Shown here: positions 26,919 to 35,998 of the stretch, piece by piece
How positions within the stretch are numbered: the stretch's first letter is position 1
Layout: the number at the start of each line of letters is the position of its first letter
From: Sporosarcina ureae
GTDB taxonomy: Bacteria > Bacillota > Bacilli > Bacillales_A > Planococcaceae
Direction: 5' to 3'
NCBI RefSeq assembly: GCF_002101375.1
Contig: NZ_CP015207.1
Location: 1-64,000, forward strand
DNA length: 64,000 bases
Notes under the pieces: generated by a model
Seen by the model: only the letters and a program-made list of their open reading frames with translations
Told to the model about the DNA's origin: nothing
Database searches by the model: none
Made by a program: the position numbers and the translations under genes

Positions 26919-27923
26919 ATGGAAATTGAACAGAACCCTATAGAAAAAACGTGTTTACAGTTGCTTGAGAAAGCAATTCATTCTGAAGCGACAGATATTC
27001 ATTTTGTACCTACGATAGAAGGATATGACGTGACAATTCGCAAGCACTCTTATTTTTCGAAAATCGGTCAATATCCTCATACATTAGGCGGTCGGTTAAT
27101 TTCATTCTATAAATTTTTATCTTCTTTAGATATTAGTGAACAACGACGCCCGCAAAGTGGTTCCTTCCACCGGTCTTTCTTAGACTGCAACTTCTCTTTT
27201 CGCGTCTCGACAATCCCATCTATCCAATTAAAGGAAAGTGTCGCGATCCGCATTCAGAAACACGATAAAATCGTTCCGCTCAACCAGCTATGTCTCGATC
27301 CTCACTGGACACAGCAATTGGCTGAAGCTGCTGCTTATAAGCAAGGACTGTTTCTCGTCACCGGACCAACTGGTTCTGGTAAAACGACCACATTATATTC
27401 ATTGACTTCTCATTGTGTATCCGAACTCAAACGTCATGTTATTTCACTTGAAGATCCTGTAGAGAATAATCATAGTCATCTGCTACAAATTCAAGTGAAT
27501 GAACGTTCTGGTATTACCTATTCTGCTGGATTAAAAGCGATTTTACGACATTCACCCGATGTCATCATGATTGGTGAAATACGTGATGCTGAGACAGCCA
27601 AAATTGCAGTTGAAGCTGCGTTGACAGGACACTTAGTTCTTAGCACAATCCATGCGAAAGATCCTGTGGGTTGCTTGTATCGTTTACTAGACCTCGGTAT
27701 TCATGTAGAAGAGCTAAGACAGACCATTATCGCGATATCTGCTCAGCGTCTTATTACACAACAGTCGGGAGAGACGGCAGCAGTTTTTGAAATATTGCAG
27801 GAGTCGGATCTACAATTAGCTACGGAATCAATGGTGAATGGCCTACGGTTTACGATTCCTGTTAATAAGAAAATCGAAGTGCAGCAAGCTTTGTATGAAA
27901 AGGTGCTATATGGAACGGATTAA
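26919..27923 (+). CDS. comGA: Competence traffic ATPase ComGA
   Basis: PilB/GspE-type cytoplasmic ATPase that drives assembly of the competence pseudopilus for DNA uptake. 334 residues: Walker A TGPTGSGKTTTLYS near residue 148, Asp box ISLEDPVENN, Walker B DVIMIGEIRDAETA near 212, and His box LSTIHAKDP near 242. It lacks the long N-terminal domain of PilB, as ComGA does. First gene of the comG operon behind the K-box; overlaps comGB by 14 bases. Confidence 0.96.
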   Translation: MEIEQNPIEKTCLQLLEKAIHSEATDIHFVPTIEGYDVTIRKHSYFSKIGQYPHTLGGRLISFYKFLSSLDISEQRRPQSGSFHRSFLDCNFSFRVSTIPSIQLKESVAIRIQKHDKIVPLNQLCLDPHWTQQLAEAAAYKQGLFLVTGPTGSGKTTTLYSLTSHCVSELKRHVISLEDPVENNHSHLLQIQVNERSGITYSAGLKAILRHSPDVIMIGEIRDAETAKIAVEAALTGHLVLSTIHAKDPVGCLYRLLDLGIHVEELRQTIIAISAQRLITQQSGETAAVFEILQESDLQLATESMVNGLRFTIPVNKKIEVQQALYEKVLYGTD

Positions 27924-28962
27924 ATTTTTCAGTCCATCCTCCAATAAAAAAATTATAAAGCCAGCGGAGTTTCTAGTACGACTTTCGGTGTTATTACAAG
28001 AAGGATATACCTTTCATGAAGGTCTCATTCTAATATTGCCCTATCATACGAAAGAGTATGAGGAAAAACTTCGACAAGTAGAAGAAGAGTTGAAGATGGG
28101 GTATGGTGTTTCACATATTTTGAAGAGTTTAGGTTTTGGCAAAAGTACGATGTTGCCGATCGTTATTGCGGAAGTGGATGGCAATTTGATACGCGCCTTG
28201 AAAGAAGTAGCGGATCGTGTCAATCGAAAGACGGAGAAGCAAAAACAAGTTCGTAAACTGTTGGCGTACCCAAGTGTCCTGTTTTCCTTCTTATTGATTT
28301 TGTTAGTCGCTTTTCGGCAATTTTTCTTACCGAATTTTGAAGCATTGACTGTAATGCGGGCGAATGACAATGGAGGAATCGTTCACTTATTACCAAAACT
28401 CGTTTCATCTATACCAGATCTCTTATTGTCCGTGGCTATTATATGTGCTGTTGGTTTTCTTTTAGTTCGAATGTGGTTAACTAGATTGTCCCCGTCTGAA
28501 ATTTTACGCCATATATTAAAAATACCTGGAATCAAAACATTCTACGGTGAAATGAAAACTAGAGATTTCGCCAGTGAGCTCGGAAGTTTGTTGCAGTCTG
28601 GACTTTCTATGCAAAGCGCATTAGCTGTTCTAGCGGAGCAGACAGAGGATCCTATATTAGCGGTCATCACAAACGAATTAAGTGAACATGTCATTTATGG
28701 TGAATCATTGCACGAAGCAATCCGTTTAACAGATGGTCTATCGCCACGTCTCGCAGATTTTGCAAAACACGGGGCTGATACGGGATACTTACCGAAAGAA
28801 CTTATGCTATATAGCGAACATACGAGTGAACAATTGGAGGAGAAGGTTAATCAATGGATAACGATTTTACAGCCTGCCTTATTTGGTGTTTTGGCGGTTT
28901 GTATTTTATTGTCCTATTTATCTATTTTATTGCCTGTTTATAAAATGATCGACAACATTTAA
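27910..28962 (+). CDS. comGB: Competence pseudopilus platform protein ComGB
   Basis: PilC/GspF-family inner-membrane platform that contacts ComGA. About 350 residues: two GspF repeats (FLVRLSVLLQEGYTFHEGL near 20; FASELGSLLQSGLSMQSAL near 220) and three membrane helices (about 118-140, 168-192, 317-345). The frame is open upstream, but ATG 27910 follows AAAAGGTGC and sits inside the comGA end, so translation is coupled. Confidence 0.93.
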   Translation: MERIKFFSPSSNKKIIKPAEFLVRLSVLLQEGYTFHEGLILILPYHTKEYEEKLRQVEEELKMGYGVSHILKSLGFGKSTMLPIVIAEVDGNLIRALKEVADRVNRKTEKQKQVRKLLAYPSVLFSFLLILLVAFRQFFLPNFEALTVMRANDNGGIVHLLPKLVSSIPDLLLSVAIICAVGFLLVRMWLTRLSPSEILRHILKIPGIKTFYGEMKTRDFASELGSLLQSGLSMQSALAVLAEQTEDPILAVITNELSEHVIYGESLHEAIRLTDGLSPRLADFAKHGADTGYLPKELMLYSEHTSEQLEEKVNQWITILQPALFGVLAVCILLSYLSILLPVYKMIDNI

Positions 28963-28973
28963 AAGGAGGGAAA

Positions 28974-29288
28974 ATGTTGCTGAAGAATGAAAAAGGTTTT
29001 ACGTTGATTGAAATGATGATCGTGTTGCTAATAATTACTGTTTTAATCTTGATTGCAATCCCGAATGTTACGAAGCATTCTAAATCGATTGATGAAAAGG
29101 GCTGTGAAGCGTATGTCAAAATGGTAGAAGGCCAAGTGCAGGCATACAAGATGGATAAAAAAACGATTCCAACGATTTCATCACTAACTACAGAAGGGTA
29201 TTTACCAGCTGAACCTGCGTGTCCGAATGGCAGTGCAATTTCGATCGATATGGAAGGAAAAGTAAAGGCTGCAAATAGTGGAGGTTAA
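28974..29288 (+). CDS. comGC: Major competence pseudopilin ComGC
   Basis: Main subunit of the competence pseudopilus. 104 residues: prepilin leader ending in KG before the cleavage site G|FTLIEMMIVLLIITV, a hydrophobic N-terminal helix, then a small globular part with two cysteines (KGCEAY and PACPNG) that could form the disulfide described for ComGC. AAAGGAGGG precedes the ATG. Ends inside comGD. Confidence 0.95.
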   Translation: MLLKNEKGFTLIEMMIVLLIITVLILIAIPNVTKHSKSIDEKGCEAYVKMVEGQVQAYKMDKKTIPTISSLTTEGYLPAEPACPNGSAISIDMEGKVKAANSGG

Positions 29289-29733
29289 GCGTATTTTCAA
29301 TGATCAACATGGATTCACCTTTTTGGAACTCTTGTTGGTCCTATCCATCATGACGATATTGACAGCCATCATTCTTCCTTTTAGTGAAAAACACCTGGAA
29401 AAAGAATCCGAAAAGGATGCACTGAAGCAATTCATTGCGTCTGTTCATGAGATGCAGCTATATGCAATGACACATAAAGAAAGTGTTGCTTTGACATTTG
29501 GTGAAAGTGGAGCAACTTATAAGGCGGAAAAAATTGATATGAAAGAAACGCTAATACGTGGAATATTTCCTGAAGGCATGTACAGGACTAAACATTCTCC
29601 GCTTAAAAGAATAGAGTTTTCTGAAACAGGATACATGGTGAAAACAGGAAAGATGTATTTTTCTACACAAAGCAAAGGTGAAATTTTTATCTCGTTTCAG
29701 TTTGAGAGAGGAAGGATGATAGTCAATGAATGA
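29278..29733 (+). CDS. comGD: Minor pseudopilin ComGD
   Basis: 151-residue prepilin-like protein; the leader ends QH before G|FTFLELLLVLSIMTIL, followed by a charged helical globular domain. The GTG start at 29278 lies within the end of comGC and is spaced nine bases from AAAGG; there is no in-frame ATG nearby, so the start is likely but not certain. Processed by the ComC peptidase, which is not in this window. Confidence 0.9.
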   Translation: MEVKRIFNDQHGFTFLELLLVLSIMTILTAIILPFSEKHLEKESEKDALKQFIASVHEMQLYAMTHKESVALTFGESGATYKAEKIDMKETLIRGIFPEGMYRTKHSPLKRIEFSETGYMVKTGKMYFSTQSKGEIFISFQFERGRMIVNE

Positions 29734-30025
29734 AAAAGGGCAATCGTGGCCGGAAGCTATGTTGTCGTTACTCGTTGCCATGGTGATATTTGGATCTCTA
29801 ATACCGATGGCCAACATATTGACATCGTCCGCCACCGGAAAAAAACAAGCGATGATTGCCAGTCAAACAGCCTACCAAGCAGCTATTCTAAACAAAGCAT
29901 CGGGACAAGTGACAGGGAGCAGATTTCACGAAGATCTACAGTATGATTGGATCGTTAGCGATAGTCGAATTTGTGTGGGCTATGAAATACAACAAGTCGC
30001 AAATCATAAATGTGTGAGTCTATGA
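29726..30025 (+). CDS. comGE: Minor pseudopilin ComGE
   Basis: 99 residues with a short leader and prepilin-like motif KGQSWPEAMLSLLVAMVIF; the residue after the cleavage Gly is Gln, not the usual Phe, which is tolerated among minor pseudopilins. It overlaps comGD by eight bases, and its ATG follows GAGGAAGG. Two cysteines near the C-terminus (RICVGY, HKCVSL). The position in the operon fixes the name more than the sequence does. Confidence 0.85.
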   Translation: MNEKGQSWPEAMLSLLVAMVIFGSLIPMANILTSSATGKKQAMIASQTAYQAAILNKASGQVTGSRFHEDLQYDWIVSDSRICVGYEIQQVANHKCVSL

Positions 30026-30456
30026 TGCAGTTGAATGAAAAGGGATATTCACTAGTTGAGAGTATCATTCATCTACTTATATTCATGATGCTAATTCAAT
30101 TAACAGTTTTATTTTTCTACTGGAAAGCACCCGTAGATAATGTTTACCACGGAGATCTGCTTGGCGAGTGGGAGTTATTTTCTTTGGAATTACAGGAATT
30201 ATTGGAAAAAGTAACTGTAGTGGAGGAAGTGAAATCTACGCTCATTACGTTCCATACCCAAAAAGGAAGCATTACTATACAGCAATACGATAAAATGCTT
30301 CGTAAGGTTGTGAATGGAACAGGTCATGTCCCTTTGTTGATGAATGTGAAATCCAGTAAATTTACTGTGAAGGATAGCGAATTGAAGCTTGCTGTCGAAA
30401 TGAAGGATGGTATGCGTAAAGAAAGGACGTTTGCTATTGGATTATATCAAGAATGA
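30022..30456 (+). CDS. comGF: Minor pseudopilin ComGF
   Basis: About 144 residues: the leader LNEKG precedes YSLVESIIHLLIFMMLIQLTV, and the rest is the beta-rich ComGF domain (FHTQKGSITIQQYDKMLRKV). ATG 30022 overlaps the comGE stop; an in-frame ATG at 30010 and one at 30025 are alternatives. Fifth prepilin-like gene position of the operon, as in B. subtilis. Confidence 0.88.
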   Translation: MMQLNEKGYSLVESIIHLLIFMMLIQLTVLFFYWKAPVDNVYHGDLLGEWELFSLELQELLEKVTVVEEVKSTLITFHTQKGSITIQQYDKMLRKVVNGTGHVPLLMNVKSSKFTVKDSELKLAVEMKDGMRKERTFAIGLYQE

Positions 30457-30616
30457 GAAGGGAGGATCATTTATTTTCGCGATTGTTTTATTATTTTTGG
30501 TAAGTCTCTTTCTTTTCTCCCTCGTTTCATGGCATGATAGTATCTACAGAATATACGACTGGCTCGAAATCTATTATGAGCGTAAAGCAGTTGAATTAAT
30601 GAAACGGGATGGATGA
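30437..30616 (+). CDS. comGG: Minor pseudopilin ComGG (short form)
   Basis: About 59 residues: IKNEKGGSFIFAIVLLFLVSLFLFSLVSW is the prepilin-like leader and helix, followed by a short charged tail (YDWLEIYYERKAVELMKRDG). This is roughly half the length of B. subtilis ComGG (about 124 residues), so the globular domain is missing. TTG 30437 is spaced nine bases from AAAGGA; TTG 30431 and ATG 30407 are alternatives. It overlaps comGF and ends within the start of aroK. Confidence 0.75.
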   Translation: MDYIKNEKGGSFIFAIVLLFLVSLFLFSLVSWHDSIYRIYDWLEIYYERKAVELMKRDG

Positions 30617-31125
30617 AAATGAAAAGGATTTATTTAGTGGGATTCATGGGATGTGGAAAAAGCGCAATCGGTAAACGGCTGCATACGTTAACAGGCATTC
30701 CGTTCTTTGATATGGATCATGAAATTTCAGAACAAATGCAAATGACGATTCCTGAGATATTCGATCAGTACGGAGAGTTGTATTTCCGGCAGTTGGAGAC
30801 GGAATTCCTCGAAAAATTTCCAGAAGAATTTTGTATTGTAGCCACTGGTGGAGGCGTGGCGGTAAAGGAAGAAAATATACAATTGATGCGTGAAACGGGC
30901 ATCGTATTTTTCCTCAATGCATCATTCCGCGATATTTGGCGCAGAATCTCGACTGATGTCAATCGCCCTATTGTACAACAATCTTCGCGGCAAGAATTAG
31001 AAGCGCTCTATAAAAAACGCAAGTCGAAGTATTTACAGTCTGCTCATTTTACTGTGGAGACTACGGGCAAATCTTTAACGGACATTGCAGAATATATTAT
31101 CTTTCAAATTGAGAGATATCAATAA
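30613..31125 (+). CDS. aroK: Shikimate kinase
   Basis: Phosphorylates shikimate with ATP in chorismate synthesis. 170 residues with Walker A GFMGCGKSAIGK at the start, the shikimate-binding FDMDHEISE near 36 and RQLETEFL near 57, the GGGVAV loop near 80, and the lid segment near RPIVQQ. ATG 30613 overlaps the comGG stop; ATG 30619 is also possible. Attachment of aroK to the competence operon is not the B. subtilis arrangement, where aroK lies elsewhere. aroQ of the same pathway is at 56401. Confidence 0.92.
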   Translation: MKMKRIYLVGFMGCGKSAIGKRLHTLTGIPFFDMDHEISEQMQMTIPEIFDQYGELYFRQLETEFLEKFPEEFCIVATGGGVAVKEENIQLMRETGIVFFLNASFRDIWRRISTDVNRPIVQQSSRQELEALYKKRKSKYLQSAHFTVETTGKSLTDIAEYIIFQIERYQ

Positions 31126-31264
31126 TTCGTTGAAAAAGCGAATGTTTTGGTTTATAATCAAAATATCATTCGCTTTTATGCCTTCTTAATAAATAGATTG
31201 CGCTTACTTCTATGAAATGTTAAGATATCAGTGAAGAAAAAATTAACTCAATAATGCGAATGAT

Positions 31265-31464
31265 TGTATGGGGAGAGCGCGCATTAGGCGCCGCCGAAGG
31301 AGCAAGTAACGAATGTTATGAATCTCTCAGGTAACAAAACGCATACATGACGCATCTCTGGAGAGTGCTGAGCAATCAGCGGCCGAAGAAAGTATGGAAA
31401 CTGTAAAGCTTTCAGGCAAAAGGACAGGGGTTCTCTTTTATAGGAGACCCCTGTCCTTTTTTTG
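31265..31464 (+). ncRNA. Tandem glycine riboswitch with intrinsic terminator
   Basis: Leader of gcvT. Aptamer 1 spans about 31270-31360, with GGGGAGAGCGCGC, CGCCGAAGGAGCAA and TCTCTCAGGTAACAAAAC. Aptamer 2 spans about 31358-31425, with TCTGGAGAGTGCTG, GGCCGAAGAAAG and CTTTCAGGCAAAAGGAC. These are the hallmark elements of the class. A terminator hairpin (AGGACAGGGG / CCCCTGTCCT, then T7) at 31421-31464 forms the expression platform. In Bacillus glycine binding keeps the terminator open, turning the glycine cleavage genes on; the same is inferred here. Confidence 0.95.
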
Positions 31465-31515
31465 ATGAAATACATACTGATCGTTCTTTGGTCAGAACAA
31501 AAAGGAGGAAACAGT

Positions 31516-32616
31516 TTGACGAATCAATTATTGCGCACGCCGTTATTTGAAAGTTATAAAGAGTACGGAGGTAAAACAATCGATTTTGGCGGCTGGGAGT
31601 TGCCTGTGCAGTTTTCTAGTATTAAAGCAGAACATGAAGCCGTTCGGACAAAAGCAGGTTTGTTTGATGTCTCGCATATGGGAGAAGTGTTTGTTAGTGG
31701 TAGCGGAGCACTCGACTATTTGCAGAAGCTCGTGACGAATGACGTATCCAAACTGACGATTGGCCAAGCACAGTATACAGTGATGTGTAATGAGCAAGGT
31801 GGAACGATCGATGACTTTTTAATTTATAAATTAGAGGAAGAGCGCTATTTATTGGTGGTCAATGCATCGAATATTGAAAAAGATGTAGCTTGGATGGAAA
31901 AACAACAAATTGACAATGTCGTCATTGATAACCAATCTTCCAATTACGCTTTACTTGCACTGCAAGGACCGGTGGCGGAGTCGGTATTACAGAAACTGAC
32001 GGATGAGTCGCTTAAAGAAATCAAATTTTTCCGTTTTAAAGAACATGTTCAAGTGGGCGGAGAAGATGTACTTGTTTCACGTACGGGTTATACAGGAGAA
32101 AATGGGTTTGAAATCTACGGTACACCTGAAGCAATCCAGAACCTGTGGTCAAAAATTTTACAAGAAGGCAAAGAAGACGGTGTGGTACCTGCAGGCCTTG
32201 GTGCACGAGACACATTGCGCTTTGAAGCGGGACTCCCTCTTTACGGTCAAGAACTGAGAGAGGATATTTCTCCATTAGAAGCAGGCCTTGGTTTCGTCGT
32301 AAAAGTGAATAAAGAAGAGGATTTCATTGGTAAAGATATTCTTGTGAAGCAAAAAGAACAAGGGATAGAACGTAAGCTTGTCGGACTTGAAATGATCGAT
32401 AAAGGAATTCCGCGTACTGGTTATAAAGTGTTTGAGGGTGACCGTGAGATTGGCGAAGTCACAACTGGTACGCAGTCTCCTACATTGAAAAAGAACATCG
32501 GTTTTGCGCTTCTATCTACAGAATTTGCGGAACTTGGCACGGAAGTAGAAGTCGAAATCCGCGCAAAACGTCTGAAAGCAAAAGTCATTGCAACACCTTT
32601 CTATAAAAGATCATAA
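31516..32616 (+). CDS. gcvT: Aminomethyltransferase, glycine cleavage T-protein
   Basis: Transfers the methylene group from aminomethyl-lipoyl H-protein to tetrahydrofolate and releases ammonia. 366 residues; [11 protein letters not shown] near residue 20, FDVSHMGE near 47, the folate-site region [16 protein letters not shown] near 85, [14 protein letters not shown] near 187 and [13 protein letters not shown] near 225 are all present. TTG 31516 is the correct start: AAAGGAGGAA lies seven bases upstream, while earlier in-frame ATGs fall in the riboswitch terminator. First gene of gcvT-gcvPA-gcvPB. Confidence 0.96.
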   Translation: MTNQLLRTPLFESYKEYGGKTIDFGGWELPVQFSSIKAEHEAVRTKAGLFDVSHMGEVFVSGSGALDYLQKLVTNDVSKLTIGQAQYTVMCNEQGGTIDDFLIYKLEEERYLLVVNASNIEKDVAWMEKQQIDNVVIDNQSSNYALLALQGPVAESVLQKLTDESLKEIKFFRFKEHVQVGGEDVLVSRTGYTGENGFEIYGTPEAIQNLWSKILQEGKEDGVVPAGLGARDTLRFEAGLPLYGQELREDISPLEAGLGFVVKVNKEEDFIGKDILVKQKEQGIERKLVGLEMIDKGIPRTGYKVFEGDREIGEVTTGTQSPTLKKNIGFALLSTEFAELGTEVEVEIRAKRLKAKVIATPFYKRS

Positions 32617-32636
32617 GTGAAAAGGGGTAAAAAATT

Positions 32637-33983
32637 ATGAAGCATCGTTATCTACCTATGACGGAGCAAGACCAGAAAGATATGCTCGAAACAATCGGCG
32701 TTTCTTCCATTGATGAACTTTTCTCGGATATTCCGGAAAAGGTACGTTTTCAAGGCGAATATCAAATTAAACCAGCCAAATCCGAAACATCTCTTCTAAA
32801 AGAACTGGGGCGTTTGGCTGCGAAAAATGTCAACGCTCAAGAGTATGCATCGTTCCTAGGAGCGGGAGTTTATGATCACTATCGTCCGATTATCGTAGAT
32901 CATGTCATTTCACGTTCTGAGTTTTATACAGCGTACACACCATACCAGCCCGAAATTTCACAAGGTGAGTTACAGGCGATTTTCGAATTCCAGACGATGA
33001 TCTGTGAATTGACAGGGATGGAACTAGCGAACTCTTCCATGTACGACGGAGGAACGGCACTTGCAGAAGCAGGAACACTTGCTGCAGGGCATACGCGCCG
33101 TAAGAAGTTACTTGTGTCCGCTACTGTTCACAATGAATCACACGCAGTCGTGAAATCATACGCTGACGGACAATACATTGAAGTCGTAACGATCCCACAT
33201 ACAAACGGTATAACGGATATCGATAAGCTAAAAGAACTGATTGATGATGAGACTGCAGCAGTACTCGTTCAATATCCGAACTTCTACGGACAAGTAGAGG
33301 ACCTTCAGGCAATCAGCGATATTGCACATGACAATGGTGCACTATCGATCGTCTCAGCAAATCCACTTGCACTGGGGCTATTGACACCGCCTGGAGCGCT
33401 TGGAGCGGATATTACAGTTGGAGATGCACAACCATTCGGAATCGCAGAATCATTCGGTGGACCACATTGTGGATATTTCGCAGTATCGAAAAAGTTGATG
33501 CGCAAAGTTCCTGGCCGTCTAGTTGGCGAGACGAATGATGATCAAGGGCGTAGAGGATACGTACTGACATTGCAGGCGCGTGAGCAACATATTCGTCGTG
33601 ACAAAGCAACATCCAATATTTGTTCGAACCAAGCTCTGAACGCTCTTGCGGCATCTGTTGCGATGACAGCTCTTGGTAAGGAAGGAATTAAAGAAATCGC
33701 ATATCAGAACATCGCGAAAACAGCCTACGCGAAACAAGCATTTGAAAAAGCTGGATTCGAAGTGAAATTTGGTCCTGCGCATTTTAATGAACTTGTAGTG
33801 GATTGTAAATCACCTATTAAAGATGTCAATAAACGACTGCTTGAACAAGGAATTATTGGTGGATATGATCTAAGTCTAGTAGATGAAAGTCTAGCGAATC
33901 ACGCACTGATCGCTGTTACAGAACAACGTACGAAAGAAGAAATCGATGCATACGTGCAAGAACTGGAGGCTATCCATGCATAA
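32637..33983 (+). CDS. gcvPA: Glycine dehydrogenase (decarboxylating) subunit 1
   Basis: N-terminal half of the split P-protein, which decarboxylates glycine with PLP and loads the lipoyl arm of H-protein. 448 residues, normal length; [19 protein letters not shown] at the start, [20 protein letters not shown] near 92, and [12 protein letters not shown] near 275 are typical. It does not carry the PLP lysine, which is in GcvPB. Overlaps gcvPB by eight bases. The H-protein gene is not in the window. Confidence 0.96.
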   Translation: MKHRYLPMTEQDQKDMLETIGVSSIDELFSDIPEKVRFQGEYQIKPAKSETSLLKELGRLAAKNVNAQEYASFLGAGVYDHYRPIIVDHVISRSEFYTAYTPYQPEISQGELQAIFEFQTMICELTGMELANSSMYDGGTALAEAGTLAAGHTRRKKLLVSATVHNESHAVVKSYADGQYIEVVTIPHTNGITDIDKLKELIDDETAAVLVQYPNFYGQVEDLQAISDIAHDNGALSIVSANPLALGLLTPPGALGADITVGDAQPFGIAESFGGPHCGYFAVSKKLMRKVPGRLVGETNDDQGRRGYVLTLQAREQHIRRDKATSNICSNQALNALAASVAMTALGKEGIKEIAYQNIAKTAYAKQAFEKAGFEVKFGPAHFNELVVDCKSPIKDVNKRLLEQGIIGGYDLSLVDESLANHALIAVTEQRTKEEIDAYVQELEAIHA

Positions 33984-35463
33984 GGACAATCAATCACTCA
34001 TTTTTGAATTATCCCAACCTGGCCGAATCGGTTATAGCTTACCTGAATTAGATGTACCTGAAGTAGATGTTACATCCATTTTATCTCAAGGTGTAATTCG
34101 TACGGAAGAAGCAGAACTGCCCGAAGTATCTGAGTTGGACATCATGCGTCACTATACTGCATTGTCCAATCGTAATCACGGTGTCGACACAGGATTCTAT
34201 CCATTAGGTTCTTGTACGATGAAATACAATCCGAAGATCAACGAAGCAGTAGCACGTTTCCCAGGATTCGCACGCGTTCACCCGCTGCAAGACGAATCTA
34301 CTGTACAAGGTGCACTTGAAGTAGTGTACGATTTGCAAGAACACTTAGCTGAAATTACGGGTATGCCACAAGTTACATTACAACCTGCAGCAGGCGCGCA
34401 CGGAGAGTGGACAGCATTGATGATGATTCGTGCTTTCCATGAAGCGAATGGTGATACGCAGCGTACGAAAGTACTTGTACCCGACTCCGCTCATGGAACA
34501 AACCCGGCTTCTGCAACGGTTGCTGGCTTTGATACCGTGACAGTGAAGTCGAATGAAAAAGGCTTAGTAGATCTTGAAGATTTGAAATCAAAAGTAGGTC
34601 CTGACACGGCAGCGTTGATGTTGACGAATCCGAACACGCTTGGTCTTTTCGAAGAAGATATCTTAGAAATGGCGGCAGTGGTTCATGGAGTGGGCGGAAA
34701 GCTGTATTATGACGGAGCGAACTTGAATGCGGTTATGTCTAAAGCACGCCCTGGCGACATGGGCTTTGATGCGGTTCACTTGAACTTGCATAAGACGTTC
34801 ACAGGCCCTCACGGTGGTGGCGGACCAGGTTCAGGTCCAGTTGGAGTAACGGAGGAATTGGCTGCTTTCATGCCAAAACCTGTTGTTGAAAAAGTAGATG
34901 ATCGCTTCATATTGAACTATGACGTGCCACAATCCATTGGTCGTGTGAAGCCGTACTACGGAAACTTCGGTATTTATCTACGTGCATATACGTATATTCG
35001 TTCAATGGGTCCAGACGGCTTAAAAGCGGTTACAGAATACGCAGTGCTTAATGCCAACTATATGATGCGTCGCCTAGAACCATACTTTGATCTTCCCTAT
35101 ACACAGCACTGTAAACACGAATTTGTTTTATCCGGTCGTCGTCAGAAGAAACTTGGCGCACGTACACTCGATATGGCGAAGCGTTTGCTAGACTTTGGCT
35201 ATCATCCGCCAACAATCTATTTCCCTTTGAACGTGGAAGAAGCCATGATGATCGAGCCGACAGAAACAGAATCAAAAGAAACGTTGGATAACTTCATTGA
35301 AGCGATGATTCAAATCGCCAAAGAAGTAGAAGAAAATCCTGAAATCGTTCAAGAAGCACCACACACAACAGTCATCGGCCGCCTAGATGAAACAAAGGCA
35401 GCACGTAAGCCGGTGTTGCGTTATATAAAAGAACAATCACCAATAGAAGAAACGGTACAATAA
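33976..35463 (+). CDS. gcvPB: Glycine dehydrogenase (decarboxylating) subunit 2
   Basis: C-terminal half of P-protein. About 495 residues; it contains the PLP-binding lysine in [17 protein letters not shown] near residue 274, [13 protein letters not shown] near 78, and [13 protein letters not shown] near 170. ATG 33976 follows TGGAGG seven bases upstream; an earlier in-frame start at 33946 lies inside gcvPA without a site. Operon end, marked by a hairpin. Confidence 0.96.
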   Translation: MHKDNQSLIFELSQPGRIGYSLPELDVPEVDVTSILSQGVIRTEEAELPEVSELDIMRHYTALSNRNHGVDTGFYPLGSCTMKYNPKINEAVARFPGFARVHPLQDESTVQGALEVVYDLQEHLAEITGMPQVTLQPAAGAHGEWTALMMIRAFHEANGDTQRTKVLVPDSAHGTNPASATVAGFDTVTVKSNEKGLVDLEDLKSKVGPDTAALMLTNPNTLGLFEEDILEMAAVVHGVGGKLYYDGANLNAVMSKARPGDMGFDAVHLNLHKTFTGPHGGGGPGSGPVGVTEELAAFMPKPVVEKVDDRFILNYDVPQSIGRVKPYYGNFGIYLRAYTYIRSMGPDGLKAVTEYAVLNANYMMRRLEPYFDLPYTQHCKHEFVLSGRRQKKLGARTLDMAKRLLDFGYHPPTIYFPLNVEEAMMIEPTETESKETLDNFIEAMIQIAKEVEENPEIVQEAPHTTVIGRLDETKAARKPVLRYIKEQSPIEETVQ

Positions 35464-35479
35464 TAAAATAGATTGAATG

Positions 35480-35511
35480 GAGCGCCGCTAAAAGTTAGCG
35501 GTGCTCTTTGA
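35480..35511 (+). terminator. Terminator of the gcv operon
   Basis: Hairpin GAGCGCCGCTAA / TTAGCGGTGCTC with one mismatch, AAG loop region, short T tail. Confidence 0.75.
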
Positions 35512-35776
35512 ATTGCAAATAATTTAACCATTTAATAACTCTTCTGTTATACATGTCCCGTTTGAAGAATACTATATTAAGAGTGCATAGTTAGTTGAAG
35601 GAGAATTAATGATTCGATTTATATACGCGATAAACTTCATGAATCATGGAGGTATCCTGCAATATGTGAAGCCTACATATCAATACTATTAAGACTAAAA
35701 CTAGTTCTAAACACAGTCTTGTAAAATCAAAATCGTATATTATACGATAAACAAATGATCTGTGTCAACCGTAAAT

Positions 35777-35805
35777 TTGAGAAATTTCTAACAATGTGTT
35801 ATACT
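35777..35805 (+). promoter_or_regulatory. Strong SigA-type promoter
   Basis: TTGAGA (35777-35782), exactly 17 bases, TATACT (35800-35805). It lies in the 535-base gap after gcvPB and points at the small RNA/leader described next. The stretch 35512-35776 shows nothing I can name. Confidence 0.75.
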
Positions 35806-35811
35806 GTATAT

Positions 35812-35885
35812 GTACAAGTAATCAGGACGGCCGTAACAATCCTGCGCAACTTATTCCAGCAAGGAATGAAGGGCGCATTTTTTGA
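35812..35885 (+). ncRNA. Candidate small RNA or attenuator leader
   Basis: A transcript starting about seven bases after the -10 box would fold into hairpin 1 (CAGGA 35823-35827 / TCCTG 35840-35844) and hairpin 2 (TGCGC 35843-35847 plus CTTATTCC paired with GGAATGAAG plus GCGCA 35873-35877), followed by six T. Hairpin 2 with the T run is an intrinsic terminator. The result is either a free RNA of about 70 nt or a terminated leader of the gene at 35999. It matches no riboswitch class I know. Confidence 0.5.
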
Positions 35886-35998
35886 ATTCGAAAAATGGGT
35901 TGTTCCATTTCAATGAAATAAAATGTGAAAACACAGAATGTTTTAATTAGATTTGCTGTAAAGTATTTATCAAGGAATTTATAGGAGGAGATTGGCTA

